A stretch of DNA of 55,759 bases from Candidatus Agathobaculum pullistercoris. GTDB taxonomy: Bacteria; Bacillota; Clostridia; Oscillospirales; Butyricicoccaceae. Below the pieces are notes generated by a model. It ran no database searches. It worked only from the letters and a program-made list of their open reading frames with translations, and was not told the origin of the DNA. The translations under genes and the position numbers were made by a program. Location: contig DXFS01000017.1 in the NCBI GenBank assembly GCA_019114345.1, forward strand, positions 1-55,759, written 5' to 3'. Each line of letters opens with the position of its first letter. The first letter of the stretch is position 1. This document shows, one piece after another, positions 7,969 through 15,602 of this stretch.

Positions 7969-8988
7969 ATGGCAGAAAAAATTGTGTTAGGATTATCGGG
8001 CGGCGTGGATTCCGCGGTCGCCGCGGCGCGGCTGGCCGCGCAGGGCTTCGAGGTGCACGGCCTGTTCCTTGAGGTGGGCCTCGGCGGCGAGCAGGCGGCG
8101 CAGCGCACAGCGGACGAGCTGGGCATCCCACTTTATATCGCACACCGGCGCGAGGCGTTCGAGCAGCGGGTGTGCGCCTATTTTGCGGATTCCTTCCGCA
8201 ATGCGCGCACGCCCAATCCCTGCGTGGTGTGCAACCCGCTGATCAAGTTCCGCGCGCTGACCGATTATGCGGACGAGATCGGTGCGCCGTACATTGCGAC
8301 CGGGCATTACGCCCGCACCGGGCGCGACGCTGCGGGCCGTGCGCTGCTGCTCCGCGCCCGCGCAGCCAAGGATCAGACCTATATGATGCACCGCCTGCCG
8401 CGCGAGACGGTCGCGCGGTGCGTATTCCCGCTGGGCGAAAGCGCGGGTAAGGACGAGGTGCGCGAAAGCGCGCGGGAGATCGGCCTTGGGATTGCGGACA
8501 AGCCGGACAGCATGGACATCTGCTTCATCCCGGACGGCGACGTACACGGCTGGCTCGAACGCCACGGCGCAGCCTGCCCGCCGGGCAATTTTGTCGATGA
8601 GCAGGGCAATGTGCTCGGGCAGCACAAGGGCATCCACTGTTATACAGTCGGCCAGCGCAAGGGGCTGGGCGTGGCCGCGGAGGGGCGGCTGTTTGTACAC
8701 GAGCTGCGGCCGGAGACGAACGAGGTCGTGCTCTCGCTGGAGGACGTGTTCCGTAAGGAGATCGAAGTGCGGAATGTGCATTATATCGCGCCCGAATATG
8801 CGGCAGACGGCCCGTTTGCCTGCGAGGTGCGCGTGCGCTTTTCCAAGCGCAGCGACCGTGCAACGGTTTACCCCGAGGGGGAGCACGCCCGCATCGTGTT
8901 CGAGGACGCGGTGCGCGCGCCGGCGCGCGGGCAGTCCGCCGTGTTTTACGACAGCGACATCGTGATCGGCGGCGGCTTTATCGCATAG
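7969..8988 (+). CDS. mnmA: tRNA-specific 2-thiouridylase MnmA
   Basis: The 339-residue protein has the PP-loop SGGVDS (about residue 10), NPCVVCNPLIKF carrying the first catalytic cysteine (Cys85), ATGHYAR, and DICFIPDG with the second cysteine (Cys185). MnmA adenylates and thiolates U34 of the Lys, Glu and Gln tRNAs in the cytoplasm, taking sulfur from a cysteine desulfurase relay. It is about 20 residues shorter than typical MnmA, because the segment after the first beta strand is compact. The ATG sits behind TAGGAGA. No sulfur-relay partner gene is adjacent. Confidence 0.9.
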   Translation: MAEKIVLGLSGGVDSAVAAARLAAQGFEVHGLFLEVGLGGEQAAQRTADELGIPLYIAHRREAFEQRVCAYFADSFRNARTPNPCVVCNPLIKFRALTDYADEIGAPYIATGHYARTGRDAAGRALLLRARAAKDQTYMMHRLPRETVARCVFPLGESAGKDEVRESAREIGLGIADKPDSMDICFIPDGDVHGWLERHGAACPPGNFVDEQGNVLGQHKGIHCYTVGQRKGLGVAAEGRLFVHELRPETNEVVLSLEDVFRKEIEVRNVHYIAPEYAADGPFACEVRVRFSKRSDRATVYPEGEHARIVFEDAVRAPARGQSAVFYDSDIVIGGGFIA

Positions 8989-9044
8989 CCTGCTTCCGGA
9001 AACAGAACTTACCCCGCAAGGGCGGGATACGGAGTGAAAAAGAT

Positions 9045-9953
9045 ATGACGGAAAACCATTCCCTGCAAGGGCATGTGCTTGCCAGCTTCACCGAACTGGT
9101 CTGGGGCACGACCTTTGTTTCGACCAAGGTGCTGCTGCGCGCCTTTTCGCCGTTGGAGATCATGATTGCACGCTTTGCGCTTGGCTTTCTCGCCCTTCTG
9201 ATCGTCGGGAAAGGGCTGATGAAGGCGCAGGAAAAATGGCACGAGCTGCTGTTTGCCTTTGCCGGGCTGACCGGCGTGACCCTGTACTTCCTGATGGAAA
9301 ACATCGCGCTGACCTACATTTCCGCCTCGCTCGTGGGCGTGATCGTGGCGGCGGCGCCGCTGTTCACCGCGCTGGTCGCGGCTGCCGTGCTGCGCGAAAA
9401 ACTCAGCCGCTGGTTTTTCCTCGGCTTTGTGTGTGCGATGGCGGGCGTGGCGATGGCCTCGCTGGCTGGCGTGAGCGAGCTCAGCCTCGACCCGCGCGGC
9501 GTACTGCTCGGCGTGGGTGCGGCGTTCGTTTGGGGTGTGTATTCGGTGATCGTGCGCAAGCTGGGCGCGATGGGCTACCGCACTGTGCCGCTTACCTGCC
9601 GCATCTTCGGATACGGGCTGCTGTTTTTACTGGTGCCCGCGTGTATCGAGGGGTTCCCGGCGCCGCTTTCCGCCTGGACCGAGCCGCTGCATGTTGCAAA
9701 CCTGCTGTTCCTCGGCCTGCTGGCCTCTGCGACCTGCTTTGTAACCTGGAACCGGGCGGTGTTCCTGCTCGGCCCGGTCAAGACCAGCGTGTACATCTAC
9801 GCGACGCCGGTCATCACCATTGTCAGCTCGGCGCTCATCCTGCATGAGGCGATGACGCCCGTTATGTGGCTGGGCACGGCGCTCGCGCTCGGCGGCCTCA
9901 TCCTCTCCGAGCACCGGGACAAGCCGCCCGCCGGGCAGGAACAGGCAGAGTGA
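9045..9953 (+). CDS. EamA-family (DMT superfamily) transporter
   Basis: The 302-residue protein is almost entirely hydrophobic, with about ten membrane helices arranged as two EamA repeats. Family-like segments are LVWGTTFVSTKVLL in the first repeat and GAAFVWGVYSVIVRKLG in the second. DMT transporters export or exchange small metabolites such as amino acids or nucleosides; the substrate cannot be told here. A GGAG ribosome site precedes the ATG. It follows mnmA by 56 bases on the same strand and may share its transcript. No terminator is visible before the recA promoter. Confidence 0.85.
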   Translation: MTENHSLQGHVLASFTELVWGTTFVSTKVLLRAFSPLEIMIARFALGFLALLIVGKGLMKAQEKWHELLFAFAGLTGVTLYFLMENIALTYISASLVGVIVAAAPLFTALVAAAVLREKLSRWFFLGFVCAMAGVAMASLAGVSELSLDPRGVLLGVGAAFVWGVYSVIVRKLGAMGYRTVPLTCRIFGYGLLFLLVPACIEGFPAPLSAWTEPLHVANLLFLGLLASATCFVTWNRAVFLLGPVKTSVYIYATPVITIVSSALILHEAMTPVMWLGTALALGGLILSEHRDKPPAGQEQAE

Positions 9954-9970
9954 ATGCCCCGGAAAAATAT

Positions 9971-9984
9971 CGAACAAATATTCG
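9971..9984 (+). promoter_or_regulatory. LexA (SOS) box upstream of recA
   Basis: CGAACAAATATTCG differs from the Gram-positive SOS box CGAACRNRYGTTYG at one position (A for G). It lies ten bases upstream of the recA -35, which suits LexA repression of recA-recX. Confidence 0.7.
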
Positions 9985-9993
9985 ATAAAATGA

Positions 9994-10022
9994 TTGCATT
10001 CAAATCGGCATCCTGTTATAAT
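9994..10022 (+). promoter_or_regulatory. recA promoter
   Basis: TTGCAT (9994-9999), a 17-base spacer and a perfect TATAAT (10017-10022) with a TG extended -10. The recA start codon is 35 bases downstream. Confidence 0.85.
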
Positions 10023-10056
10023 GGGCATATCGAAAAGATTGTGCAGGAGGCTATTT

Positions 10057-11223
10057 ATGGCTACCAGGAAACAGATTGAAACGGTCGCGCCCGCGGCCGA
10101 TAAAAAGAAGGCGCTCGAGGCCGCGCTCGGCCAGATCGAGCGCCAGTTCGGCAAGGGATCGGTCATGCGCCTGGGCGAAAACGCCGGCATGAACGTCGAC
10201 CATATCCCGACCGGGTCGATCGGCCTGGATCTCGCGCTTGGTATCGGCGGCCTGCCGCGCGGCCGTATTGTGGAGATCTACGGACCGGAGTCCTCCGGTA
10301 AGACCACAGTTGCGCTGCACTGCGTGGCAGAGGCGCAGAAAATGGGCGGTACGGCCGCGTTTATCGACGCGGAGCACGCGCTCGACCCGGTTTACGCCAA
10401 GGCGCTCGGCGTGGATATCGACAGCCTGCTGGTTTCCCAGCCGGACACCGGCGAGCAGGGCCTGGACATTGCCGAGGCGCTCGTGCGCTCGGGGGCGATT
10501 GACATTGTGGTCATCGACTCGGTCGCCGCGCTCACCCCGCGCGCCGAGATCGAGGGCGAGATGGGCGACTCGTTCGTCGGCCTGCACGCCCGCATGATGA
10601 GCCAAGCCATGCGCAAGCTGGCAGGTTCAATCTCCAAGTCCAACTGTGTGGCGATCTTCATCAACCAGCTGCGCGAAAAGGTCGGCGTGATCTACGGCAG
10701 CCCCGAGGTGACGACCGGCGGCCGCGCGCTCAAGTTCTATGCGTCCGTGCGTTTGGACGTGCGCCGTATGGAGCACCTCAAGAACGGCACGGAAATGATC
10801 GGCAGCCACACCCGCGTGAAAGTCGTCAAGAACAAGGTCGCGCCGCCGTTCAAGGAGGCGGAGTTCGACATCATGTACGGCGAGGGCATCTCGCGCACGA
10901 GCGAGCTGGTCGACCTGGGCGTCAAATACGGTATTGTAAGCAAGTCGGGCGCGTGGTTCTCCATGGGCGATATGCGCCTTGGGCAGGGCCGCGACGCGGC
11001 CAAGCAGTTCTTTAAGGACCATCCGGATATTGCGGACGATGTGCAGAAGCAGATCATGGACAAGGTCGAGGAAGAGCGCCGCAAGGCGCATCAGGCGACC
11101 GCAGCCAAGGCGGCGGCAGCCGTACCGGCTGAGCCGGCGGCCAAGCCCGCTGCACCCAAGGTGAGCTCGGCTAAGGCGGTCTCGATCGATGCGGACGATT
11201 TCGACGACCTGGATGACGAATAA
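10057..11223 (+). CDS. recA: RecA recombinase
   Basis: The 388-residue protein has Walker [10 protein letters not shown] (residues 76-84), DAEHALDP, the Walker B-region [11 protein letters not shown], and the L1/L2 DNA-binding loop region around [15 protein letters not shown] and [11 protein letters not shown]. It ends in an Ala/Pro-rich linker and an acidic tail ([11 protein letters not shown]). RecA forms the ATP-dependent filament for homologous recombination and triggers LexA self-cleavage. The ATG at 10057, behind GGAGG, is preferred over an upstream in-frame start. Its stop overlaps the recX start (TAATG), so the two are translationally coupled. Confidence 0.98.
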   Translation: MATRKQIETVAPAADKKKALEAALGQIERQFGKGSVMRLGENAGMNVDHIPTGSIGLDLALGIGGLPRGRIVEIYGPESSGKTTVALHCVAEAQKMGGTAAFIDAEHALDPVYAKALGVDIDSLLVSQPDTGEQGLDIAEALVRSGAIDIVVIDSVAALTPRAEIEGEMGDSFVGLHARMMSQAMRKLAGSISKSNCVAIFINQLREKVGVIYGSPEVTTGGRALKFYASVRLDVRRMEHLKNGTEMIGSHTRVKVVKNKVAPPFKEAEFDIMYGEGISRTSELVDLGVKYGIVSKSGAWFSMGDMRLGQGRDAAKQFFKDHPDIADDVQKQIMDKVEEERRKAHQATAAKAAAAVPAEPAAKPAAPKVSSAKAVSIDADDFDDLDDE

Positions 11224-11696
11224 TGCATGAGGAACAATGCCGCGCAGCACTGGACGCGGCGGCAAAACAGCTTTCCTACCGCGCGCTGAGCACACAGCTG
11301 CTGCGGGACAAGCTGCTGGAAAAGGGCCACAGCGAGGATGCGGTGGAATATGCCCTCGCGTGGCTCACCGAGCGCCGCCTGCTGGACGACGCGGCCTACG
11401 CGGAAAGCGTGGTGCGCGGCTACAAGCGCCGGGGCTATGGAGCCATGCGCATCCGGCAGGAGTTGACGCGCCGCGGCGTGGACCGGGAAACGGCCGAGGC
11501 GGCGATGCAATCTTTTTCGGCTGACCGGGAACAGCTTTGCTCCCTGCTGGACAAGCGCCTGCACGGCGATGTATCCGACCGCAGGGAGATCGACAAGGCG
11601 GTTGCGGCGCTGCAGCGGCGCGGGTTCTCGTGGGGGGAGATCCGCGACGCGCTCGCGGCCTACGGCAGCAGCCTGCCGGAGGAAGAGGGATCATAA
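11223..11696 (+). CDS. recX: RecX regulatory protein
   Basis: The 157-residue basic, helical protein contains the RecX three-helix repeats (LSTQLLRDKLLEKGHSEDAV, WLTERRLLDDAAYAES, YGAMRIRQELTRRGV). RecX binds RecA filaments and limits their activity. It overlaps the recA stop by one base, the standard recA-recX arrangement, and shares the SOS-controlled promoter. Confidence 0.9.
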   Translation: MHEEQCRAALDAAAKQLSYRALSTQLLRDKLLEKGHSEDAVEYALAWLTERRLLDDAAYAESVVRGYKRRGYGAMRIRQELTRRGVDRETAEAAMQSFSADREQLCSLLDKRLHGDVSDRREIDKAVAALQRRGFSWGEIRDALAAYGSSLPEEEGS

Positions 11697-11729
11697 AGCG
11701 GCCGCGCACGGAAAGTGCGCGGCCGCTTT
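11695..11729 (+). terminator. Stable hairpin at the end of recX
   Basis: A perfect 15-bp stem (11695-11709 with 11715-11729) begins at the recX stop codon. No T-run follows, so it may protect the 3' end, with true termination at the next hairpin. Confidence 0.6.
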
Positions 11730-11734
11730 GCATG

Positions 11735-11761
11735 AAAAAACCGCCCGTTGGGCGGTTTTTT
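11735..11761. terminator. Bidirectional terminator between recX and the XRE regulator
   Basis: AAAAAACCGCCC-GTT-GGGCGGTTTTTT is a perfect 12-bp inverted repeat with T-runs on both strands, between convergent genes. Confidence 0.9.
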
Positions 11762-11774
11762 GTTTAACCCGGGG

Positions 11775-11981
11775 TTATTTTACGACTTCGATCAGGTCGC
11801 TGATTTCGCAATCAAGCGCAATGCACATTTTCAAAAGAAGTGCGCTGTCGTAACGGACGACTTTGTTTTTGTAGTAATTATCTATAATTTGATAACAGAT
11901 CCCTGTGCGTTTGCTCAACTCATAACGTGTCATGCCGCGCTGTGCCAGCATTTCTTTCAGGCATAACCTGATACTGCTCAA
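11775..11981 (-). CDS. Small XRE-family (Cro/CI-type) regulator
   Basis: The protein is about 68 residues and consists of one Cro/CI-type helix-turn-helix (LCLKEMLAQRGMTRYELSKR, then TGICYQIIDNYYKNK), with no effector domain. I chose the TTG at 11981, because GAGGTGAGG is correctly spaced for it; a GTG at 11990 would add three residues but lies inside that ribosome site. It is divergent from the 72-residue gene at 12084 across a 100-base AT-rich region holding an inverted repeat, a good promoter and a direct repeat. It probably represses that promoter, its own, or both. Confidence 0.8.
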   Translation of the reverse strand: MSSIRLCLKEMLAQRGMTRYELSKRTGICYQIIDNYYKNKVVRYDSALLLKMCIALDCEISDLIEVVK

Positions 11982-11992
11982 TGACCTCACCT

Positions 11993-12018
11993 CATATATA
12001 CTCTAATTAGTATATATG
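11993..12018. repeat. Inverted repeat, probable operator of the XRE regulator
   Basis: CATATATACT (11993-12002) and AGTATATATG (12009-12018) are perfect 10-bp arms around CTAATT, immediately upstream of the XRE gene start. Confidence 0.6.
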
Positions 12019-12021
12019 TAA

Positions 12022-12067
12022 TTGACAATTCTAATAATTAACGATATCATTTAATAAAGATATCATT
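12022..12067 (+). promoter_or_regulatory. Promoter with overlapping direct repeats for the 72-residue gene
   Basis: TTGACA (12022-12027), a 17-base spacer and TATCAT (12045-12050) form a strong promoter. GATATCATT occurs twice, at 12043-12051 (over the -10) and 12059-12067, sixteen bases apart. Each copy contains the palindrome GATATC. They are good candidates for regulator half-sites. Confidence 0.7.
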
Positions 12068-12083
12068 ATATAAGGTGATAAAG

Positions 12084-12302
12084 ATGAAGTATCAGCGCAT
12101 TTTTCAGCAAATCGCCCGAAAGCACGGCACGACCCCGGAGGCCGTCCGGCGGGAGATCCAGCAGGCGATCGACGCGGCCTTTGACAATCCGCCTGATGAC
12201 CTCGCCGCCTATCGCATCCGCCGGATCCCCTGCAAGGGGGAACGCCCTACGCCCGAAGAGGCCATCGCCTACCTCAGCGGGCAGGTTGCAGACCGGAAAT
12301 AA
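12084..12302 (+). CDS. Small helical protein, possibly Spo0A C-terminal-domain-like
   Basis: This 72-residue soluble protein contains YQRIFQQIARKHGTTPEAV followed by RREIQQAIDAAFDNP, then a Pro-rich turn and RPTPEEAIAYLSGQV. The TTPxxVxRxIxxAIxxA pattern resembles the recognition-helix part of the Spo0A DNA-binding domain. Small proteins of this kind occur in Clostridia, but I cannot confirm the homology. The ATG at 12084 (AAGGTGAT eight bases before) is preferred over the GTG at 12075. It is divergent from, and probably controlled by, the XRE regulator at 11775. A hairpin terminator follows. Confidence 0.65.
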   Translation: MKYQRIFQQIARKHGTTPEAVRREIQQAIDAAFDNPPDDLAAYRIRRIPCKGERPTPEEAIAYLSGQVADRK

Positions 12303-12304
12303 GC

Positions 12305-12336
12305 AAAGCCGCCGGAACCGTGGTTCCGGCGGCTTT
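12305..12336. terminator. Hairpin terminator between convergent genes
   Basis: AAAGCCGCCGGAACC (12305-12319) and its perfect complement (12322-12336) form a 15-bp stem. Short A/T tracts on both sides allow use in both directions. Confidence 0.7.
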
Positions 12337-12350
12337 CTGTTGGGAAAAGG

Positions 12351-12944
12351 TCACTGCCCGGTGCCATTGTGCGCCAAGTGATGGGCGAAGGGCGTGCTGT
12401 CGAGCGCTTTGCGCAGGGCGGGATACAGTGCCATGGCGACGACCACCGCAATGATGGTGTTCGGCGGGGAGGTCAGCAGCTTGGGGATGTTGCTGACGAA
12501 TGCGGGCGCCAGCGCGCTGCCGCCGATCATCAGCTCCACGATGCCTTTGACCATATAAAACACGGACGAGAACACTGCCGCCACGATGCAGGCGATCAGA
12601 TTGCGCGAAAATTTCTTCGCCGCTGCGTGCGCCGCGTAGGCAATCAGCCCGCACAGCCATGCCATCAGGAAAAAACGGATAAAGGTGATCCATGCCTCGG
12701 GAGCATATTCGGGCGTCATCAGGTCGAACAGCATGGACCCGAACCCTGCCGCCAGCCCGCCGCGCACCGGGCCGAGCAGCAGCCCGCACAGCAGCACAAA
12801 GGCGTTGGCGAGTTTGATCATGGTTGTCCCGGTTGGCGTCGGGATGCGGATGGATAAAAACATTGTCACGACAAAAACGACAGCCGCCATCAGGCCGACC
12901 GCGACAATTTCATACAGCGTGATTTTGCTTTTCCGGTTTTCCAT
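12351..12944 (-). CDS. ECF transporter S component, substrate unknown
   Basis: The 197-residue protein has about five to six membrane helices. Substrate-binding ECF S-component features include the N-terminal AVGLMAAVVFVVTMFLSI, the loop RIPTPTGTTMIKLANAFVL, and LLGPVRGGLAAGFGSMLFDL. S components bind a vitamin or similar micronutrient and dock on a shared EcfT/EcfA1/EcfA2 energising module, which is not in this window. The substrate cannot be assigned from sequence by eye. The ribosome site AGGGGGAA precedes the ATG. A candidate promoter lies at 12981-13008. Confidence 0.85.
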   Translation of the reverse strand: MENRKSKITLYEIVAVGLMAAVVFVVTMFLSIRIPTPTGTTMIKLANAFVLLCGLLLGPVRGGLAAGFGSMLFDLMTPEYAPEAWITFIRFFLMAWLCGLIAYAAHAAAKKFSRNLIACIVAAVFSSVFYMVKGIVELMIGGSALAPAFVSNIPKLLTSPPNTIIAVVVAMALYPALRKALDSTPFAHHLAHNGTGQ

Positions 12945-12980
12945 GGTGGATTCCCCCTGTTTGCGTTTGATCTGGCAATA

Positions 12981-13008
12981 AGGATAGCGCGTTATTGACC
13001 TCTTTCAA
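12981..13008 (-). promoter_or_regulatory. Candidate promoter of the ECF S-component gene
   Basis: On the minus strand, TTGAAA (13003-13008), a 16-base spacer and TATCCT (12981-12986). The site is moderate in quality. An 8-bp inverted repeat (12970-12977 / 13035-13042) surrounds it. Confidence 0.4.
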
Positions 13009-13049
13009 ATATCCAATTCATAATTTTTTTATAATGCCAGATAGGACGC

Positions 13050-13079
13050 GGATAAACTTCCGGCTTTCCGCGCAGAATA
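13050..13079 (+). promoter_or_regulatory. Candidate SigG/SigF-type promoter of the spoVA operon
   Basis: GGATA (13050-13054), an 18-base spacer and CAGAATA (13073-13079) fit the forespore sigma consensus (GHATR-18-CATNHTA) with one mismatch in each half. No SigA promoter is evident, which agrees with forespore expression of spoVA genes. Confidence 0.45.
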
Positions 13080-13121
13080 GCACAGGAATGGGAGAACGCT
13101 CCCGGAGAGGGGAAAGAATGC

Positions 13122-13574
13122 ATGAAGCTGGATAAACAACGCTACCAGCAGCTGCTTGCGCAGAAAAGCCCGCCCTCGCCGCTGTGGAAGGACTGCCTCA
13201 AGGCGTTCCTGTTCGGCGGGGCGATCTGCACCGTGGGCGAAGGCGTGAGCAACTTCTGGCAGGCGCGCGGGCTGGAGACGGCGGACGCCGCGGCGGCGAC
13301 GTCGATCACGATGGTGTTCCTGGGGGCGCTGCTCACCTGCCTGCATCTGTACGAAAAGCTCGCCAAGCACGCGGGCGCGGGCACGATTGTGCCGATCACC
13401 GGGTTTGCCAACTCGATCGTGTCGCCCGCGATGGAGTTCAAGAGCGAGGGGCTGGTGCTCGGCATGGCGGCGAAGATGTTCGTAATCGCGGGCCCGGTGC
13501 TGGTGTACGGTATTGCGGCGAGCGTGGTTTACGGGCTGGTGCTGTTTTTGCTGGGAGGAGGCGGGGCAGCATGA
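13122..13574 (+). CDS. spoVAC: Stage V sporulation protein AC
   Basis: The 150-residue membrane protein has a soluble, basic N-terminus and four hydrophobic helices. Conserved SpoVAC segments include KAFLFGGAICTVGEGVSNF and the GAGTIVPITGFANSIVSPAM loop. SpoVA proteins form the inner-membrane channel that loads Ca-dipicolinic acid into the spore and releases it at germination; SpoVAC is reported to be a mechanosensitive channel subunit. The ATG follows GAGAGGGGAAAG. It is the first gene of the spoVAC-AD-AE unit and overlaps spoVAD by four bases (ATGA). Confidence 0.95.
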   Translation: MKLDKQRYQQLLAQKSPPSPLWKDCLKAFLFGGAICTVGEGVSNFWQARGLETADAAAATSITMVFLGALLTCLHLYEKLAKHAGAGTIVPITGFANSIVSPAMEFKSEGLVLGMAAKMFVIAGPVLVYGIAASVVYGLVLFLLGGGGAA

Positions 13575-14641
13575 TCGAGCATATTGGGCGGCGCACCCTG
13601 CGGTTCACCGATCCGCCGCGCATCCTGTCCCACGCGGCGGCGGTGGGCAAAAAAGAGGGCGAAGGGCCGCTCAGCGGGCGGTTTGATTTTGTGACGCAGG
13701 ACGACCGGATGGGACAGAAATCGTGGGAACTGGCCGAAAGCGAACTGCAAAAGACCGCAATCAGGACGGCGCTCCAAAAGGCGGGGATGCAAAAAAGCGA
13801 TCTGGACATGATCCTGGCAGGCGACCTGCTCAACCAGTGCACCGGATCGTTCCTCGCGTCCATGCAGTCGGACGTGCCGTATCTCGGACAGTACGGCGCG
13901 TGCTCGACCATGGCGCAGGGGCTGGCGCTCGGCGCATGCCTGGTGGGTGGCGGCGCGGCACAGCGACTGCTGGCGGCAGCGTCCTCGCACTTCTGCTCGG
14001 CGGAGCGGCAGTACCGCTTCCCGCTGGCCTACGGCGGCCAGCGCACCCCGACCGCCCAGTGGACGGCCACCGCGGCCGGTGCGGTGGTTTTGGGCGAAGG
14101 CCAAAGCCGCCCTTCCCGCGCGAAGCGGGACAATGCGGCGGGGTTGGGGAAACAGGGTGACGGGCATATCTGCATCACGCATGCGCTGTTCGGCAAAATG
14201 GTCGAGATGGGCGTGACAGACGCGAACAACATGGGCGCGGCCATGGCTCCGGCAGCGTATAATACTCTGTCCACGCTGCTCGCCGACCTCGGCGCGCAGC
14301 CAAAGGATTTCGACTGCATCGTGACCGGCGACCTCGGGCATGTGGGCGCGGATCTGCTGCTCACCCTGCTGCGCGAGGACAGGATCGACCTGTCTCCGGT
14401 GTATTCGGACTGCGGCAGCCTGTTGTTCGGCGACGAGCAGGACGCGCATGCGGGCGGGTCGGGCTGCGGCTGCTCGGCAGCGGTGCTGTGCGGGCCGCTG
14501 CTGCGCGATATGCAGGCGGGCAAAATCAAACGCCTGGTATTCGCGGGTACAGGCGCGATGATGAGCCCGACCTCGGTGCAGCAGGGGCAGCCCATCGCGG
14601 GCATCTGCCACGCGGTCGTGATCGAAAGGAGCGGCGCATGA
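13571..14641 (+). CDS. spoVAD: Stage V sporulation protein AD
   Basis: The 356-residue soluble protein has the thiolase-like fold of SpoVAD (LAGDLLNQCTGSFLASMQS, YGACSTMAQGLALGACLV, VTGDLGHVGADLL). SpoVAD binds dipicolinic acid directly and is needed for its uptake into the forespore. It is slightly longer than the Bacillus protein (~338); an extra Arg/Gly-rich stretch lies in the middle (about residues 175-195). The start overlaps the spoVAC stop, and the stop overlaps the spoVAE start (ATGA both times), so the three are translationally coupled. Confidence 0.95.
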   Translation: MIEHIGRRTLRFTDPPRILSHAAAVGKKEGEGPLSGRFDFVTQDDRMGQKSWELAESELQKTAIRTALQKAGMQKSDLDMILAGDLLNQCTGSFLASMQSDVPYLGQYGACSTMAQGLALGACLVGGGAAQRLLAAASSHFCSAERQYRFPLAYGGQRTPTAQWTATAAGAVVLGEGQSRPSRAKRDNAAGLGKQGDGHICITHALFGKMVEMGVTDANNMGAAMAPAAYNTLSTLLADLGAQPKDFDCIVTGDLGHVGADLLLTLLREDRIDLSPVYSDCGSLLFGDEQDAHAGGSGCGCSAAVLCGPLLRDMQAGKIKRLVFAGTGAMMSPTSVQQGQPIAGICHAVVIERSGA

Positions 14642-15003
14642 ACTGGATGGAGTATATAAACGCCTTCTGGGTGGGCGGCGCGATCTGCGCGGCCTGCCAG
14701 GTGTTCATTGACAAGACCAGGCTGACCCCGGCGCGTATCCTGGTCAGCCTGGTGGTGATCGGCGTGTTTTTGCAGGCCATCGGCATTTATCAGCCCGTGG
14801 TGGACTACGCAGGCGCGGGCGCGACCGTGCCGCTTTTGGGCTTCGGGTATTCGCTGGCCAAGGGCGCCGCCAAGGCGGTCGCGGAAAAGGGGCTGCTCGG
14901 CGTGTTCACCGGCGGTGTGACCGGCGCTGCGGGCGGCATCGCGGCGGCGATCGTGTTCGGCTGCCTGTTCGCGCTGCTGGCGAAGCCCAAGTCAAAAAGC
15001 TGA
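14638..15003 (+). CDS. spoVAE: Stage V sporulation protein AE (AEb type)
   Basis: The 121-residue membrane protein has conserved SpoVAE features: YINAFWVGGAICAACQVF at the N-terminus and the YAGAGATVPLLGFGYSLAKG loop. It shares the GAG-T-VP-GF motif with SpoVAC, reflecting common ancestry. It is the last gene of the minimal spoVAC-AD-AEb module found in most Clostridia. The start ATG at 14638 overlaps the spoVAD stop. Confidence 0.95.
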   Translation: MNWMEYINAFWVGGAICAACQVFIDKTRLTPARILVSLVVIGVFLQAIGIYQPVVDYAGAGATVPLLGFGYSLAKGAAKAVAEKGLLGVFTGGVTGAAGGIAAAIVFGCLFALLAKPKSKS

Positions 15004-15004
15004 A

Positions 15005-15026
15005 GGGGCGCGCAAGCGCCCCCTTT
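15005..15026. terminator. Hairpin between convergent spoVAE and ruvX
   Basis: GGGGCGC-GCAA-GCGCCCC (15005-15022) is a perfect 7-bp stem with a tetraloop, followed by CTTT on plus. T-runs are short, so efficiency may be modest. Confidence 0.55.
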
Positions 15027-15045
15027 GCCGAATATGCTGTTGTTT

Positions 15046-15465
15046 TCAGGAATTCCGGCGTTTGAAGTCCAGATATCCCTGCAGGATGAGCGAGGCTGCG
15101 ACCGCATCCACGGTTTGGCGGTGCTTTTTGGCCTTTTTGCCGGTCTGGTGTAAAATATCATGGGCGGCGACCGTCGTGCGGCGTTCGTCCCAAAGCACGA
15201 CGTGCAGTCCGGTGCGCTCCTCGAGCGTTTTGGCCAGTGCCTCGCACTTTTTTGCGCGTTCGCCCACTGAGCCGTCCATATTTTTCGGCCAGCCGAGCAC
15301 GATCTCCTCGATCTTGTTTTCCGTGATGAAGGAGAGCAGCTTGTCCACCAGCTTGTCGTAATTCCATTCGTGGATCACATGCGGCGAGCCGGCCAGAAAG
15401 CCGGACGGGTCGGAGACCGAAAGACCGGTGCGCGCGTCGCCGTAGTCGATACCCAAAATACGCAT
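15046..15465 (-). CDS. ruvX: RuvX/YqgF, Holliday-junction-resolvase-like RNase (pre-16S rRNA nuclease)
   Basis: The 139-residue RNase H-fold protein starts MRILGIDYGDARTGLSVSD, the first catalytic-aspartate strand. It then shows IEEIVLGWPKNMDG and, near the C-terminus, WDERRTT and VDAVAASLILQGYL, the remaining acidic motifs. The family matures the 5' end of 16S rRNA in E. coli. The ATG at 15465, with GAGGTATC upstream, is preferred; a longer in-frame extension to 15672 runs through the promoter region of the opposite operon and is not coding. Confidence 0.95.
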   Translation of the reverse strand: MRILGIDYGDARTGLSVSDPSGFLAGSPHVIHEWNYDKLVDKLLSFITENKIEEIVLGWPKNMDGSVGERAKKCEALAKTLEERTGLHVVLWDERRTTVAAHDILHQTGKKAKKHRQTVDAVAASLILQGYLDFKRRNS

Positions 15466-15545
15466 CTTGATACCTCTATATCTTGTGTTTGCGCATAGTA
15501 TATCATAAAATGCGGAAAAAAGCAGCACTTTTGTGCAAAAAAATA

Positions 15546-15575
15546 TTGACTGCGGGGCATGCAGCGTGCTATACT
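15546..15575 (+). promoter_or_regulatory. Promoter of rpmG-secE-nusG
   Basis: TTGACT (15546-15551), an 18-base spacer and TATACT (15570-15575) with a TG extended -10. Confidence 0.8.
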
Positions 15576-15577
15576 TT

Positions 15578-15602
15578 AAGAACCTATGCAGGTTCTTTTT
15601 TT
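15578..15602 (+). terminator. Intrinsic terminator overlapping the rpmG transcription start
   Basis: AAGAACC (15578-15584) pairs with GGTTCTT (15591-15597), followed by T to 15602. The 5' arm begins before the expected start site of the promoter just upstream, so the hairpin would mainly stop read-through from spoVA. Confidence 0.65.

Noticed and set aside
13184-13570. N-terminal extension of SpoVAD
   Set aside because: The frame is a shadow of spoVAC. The SpoVAD start is the ATG at 13571, overlapping the spoVAC stop.
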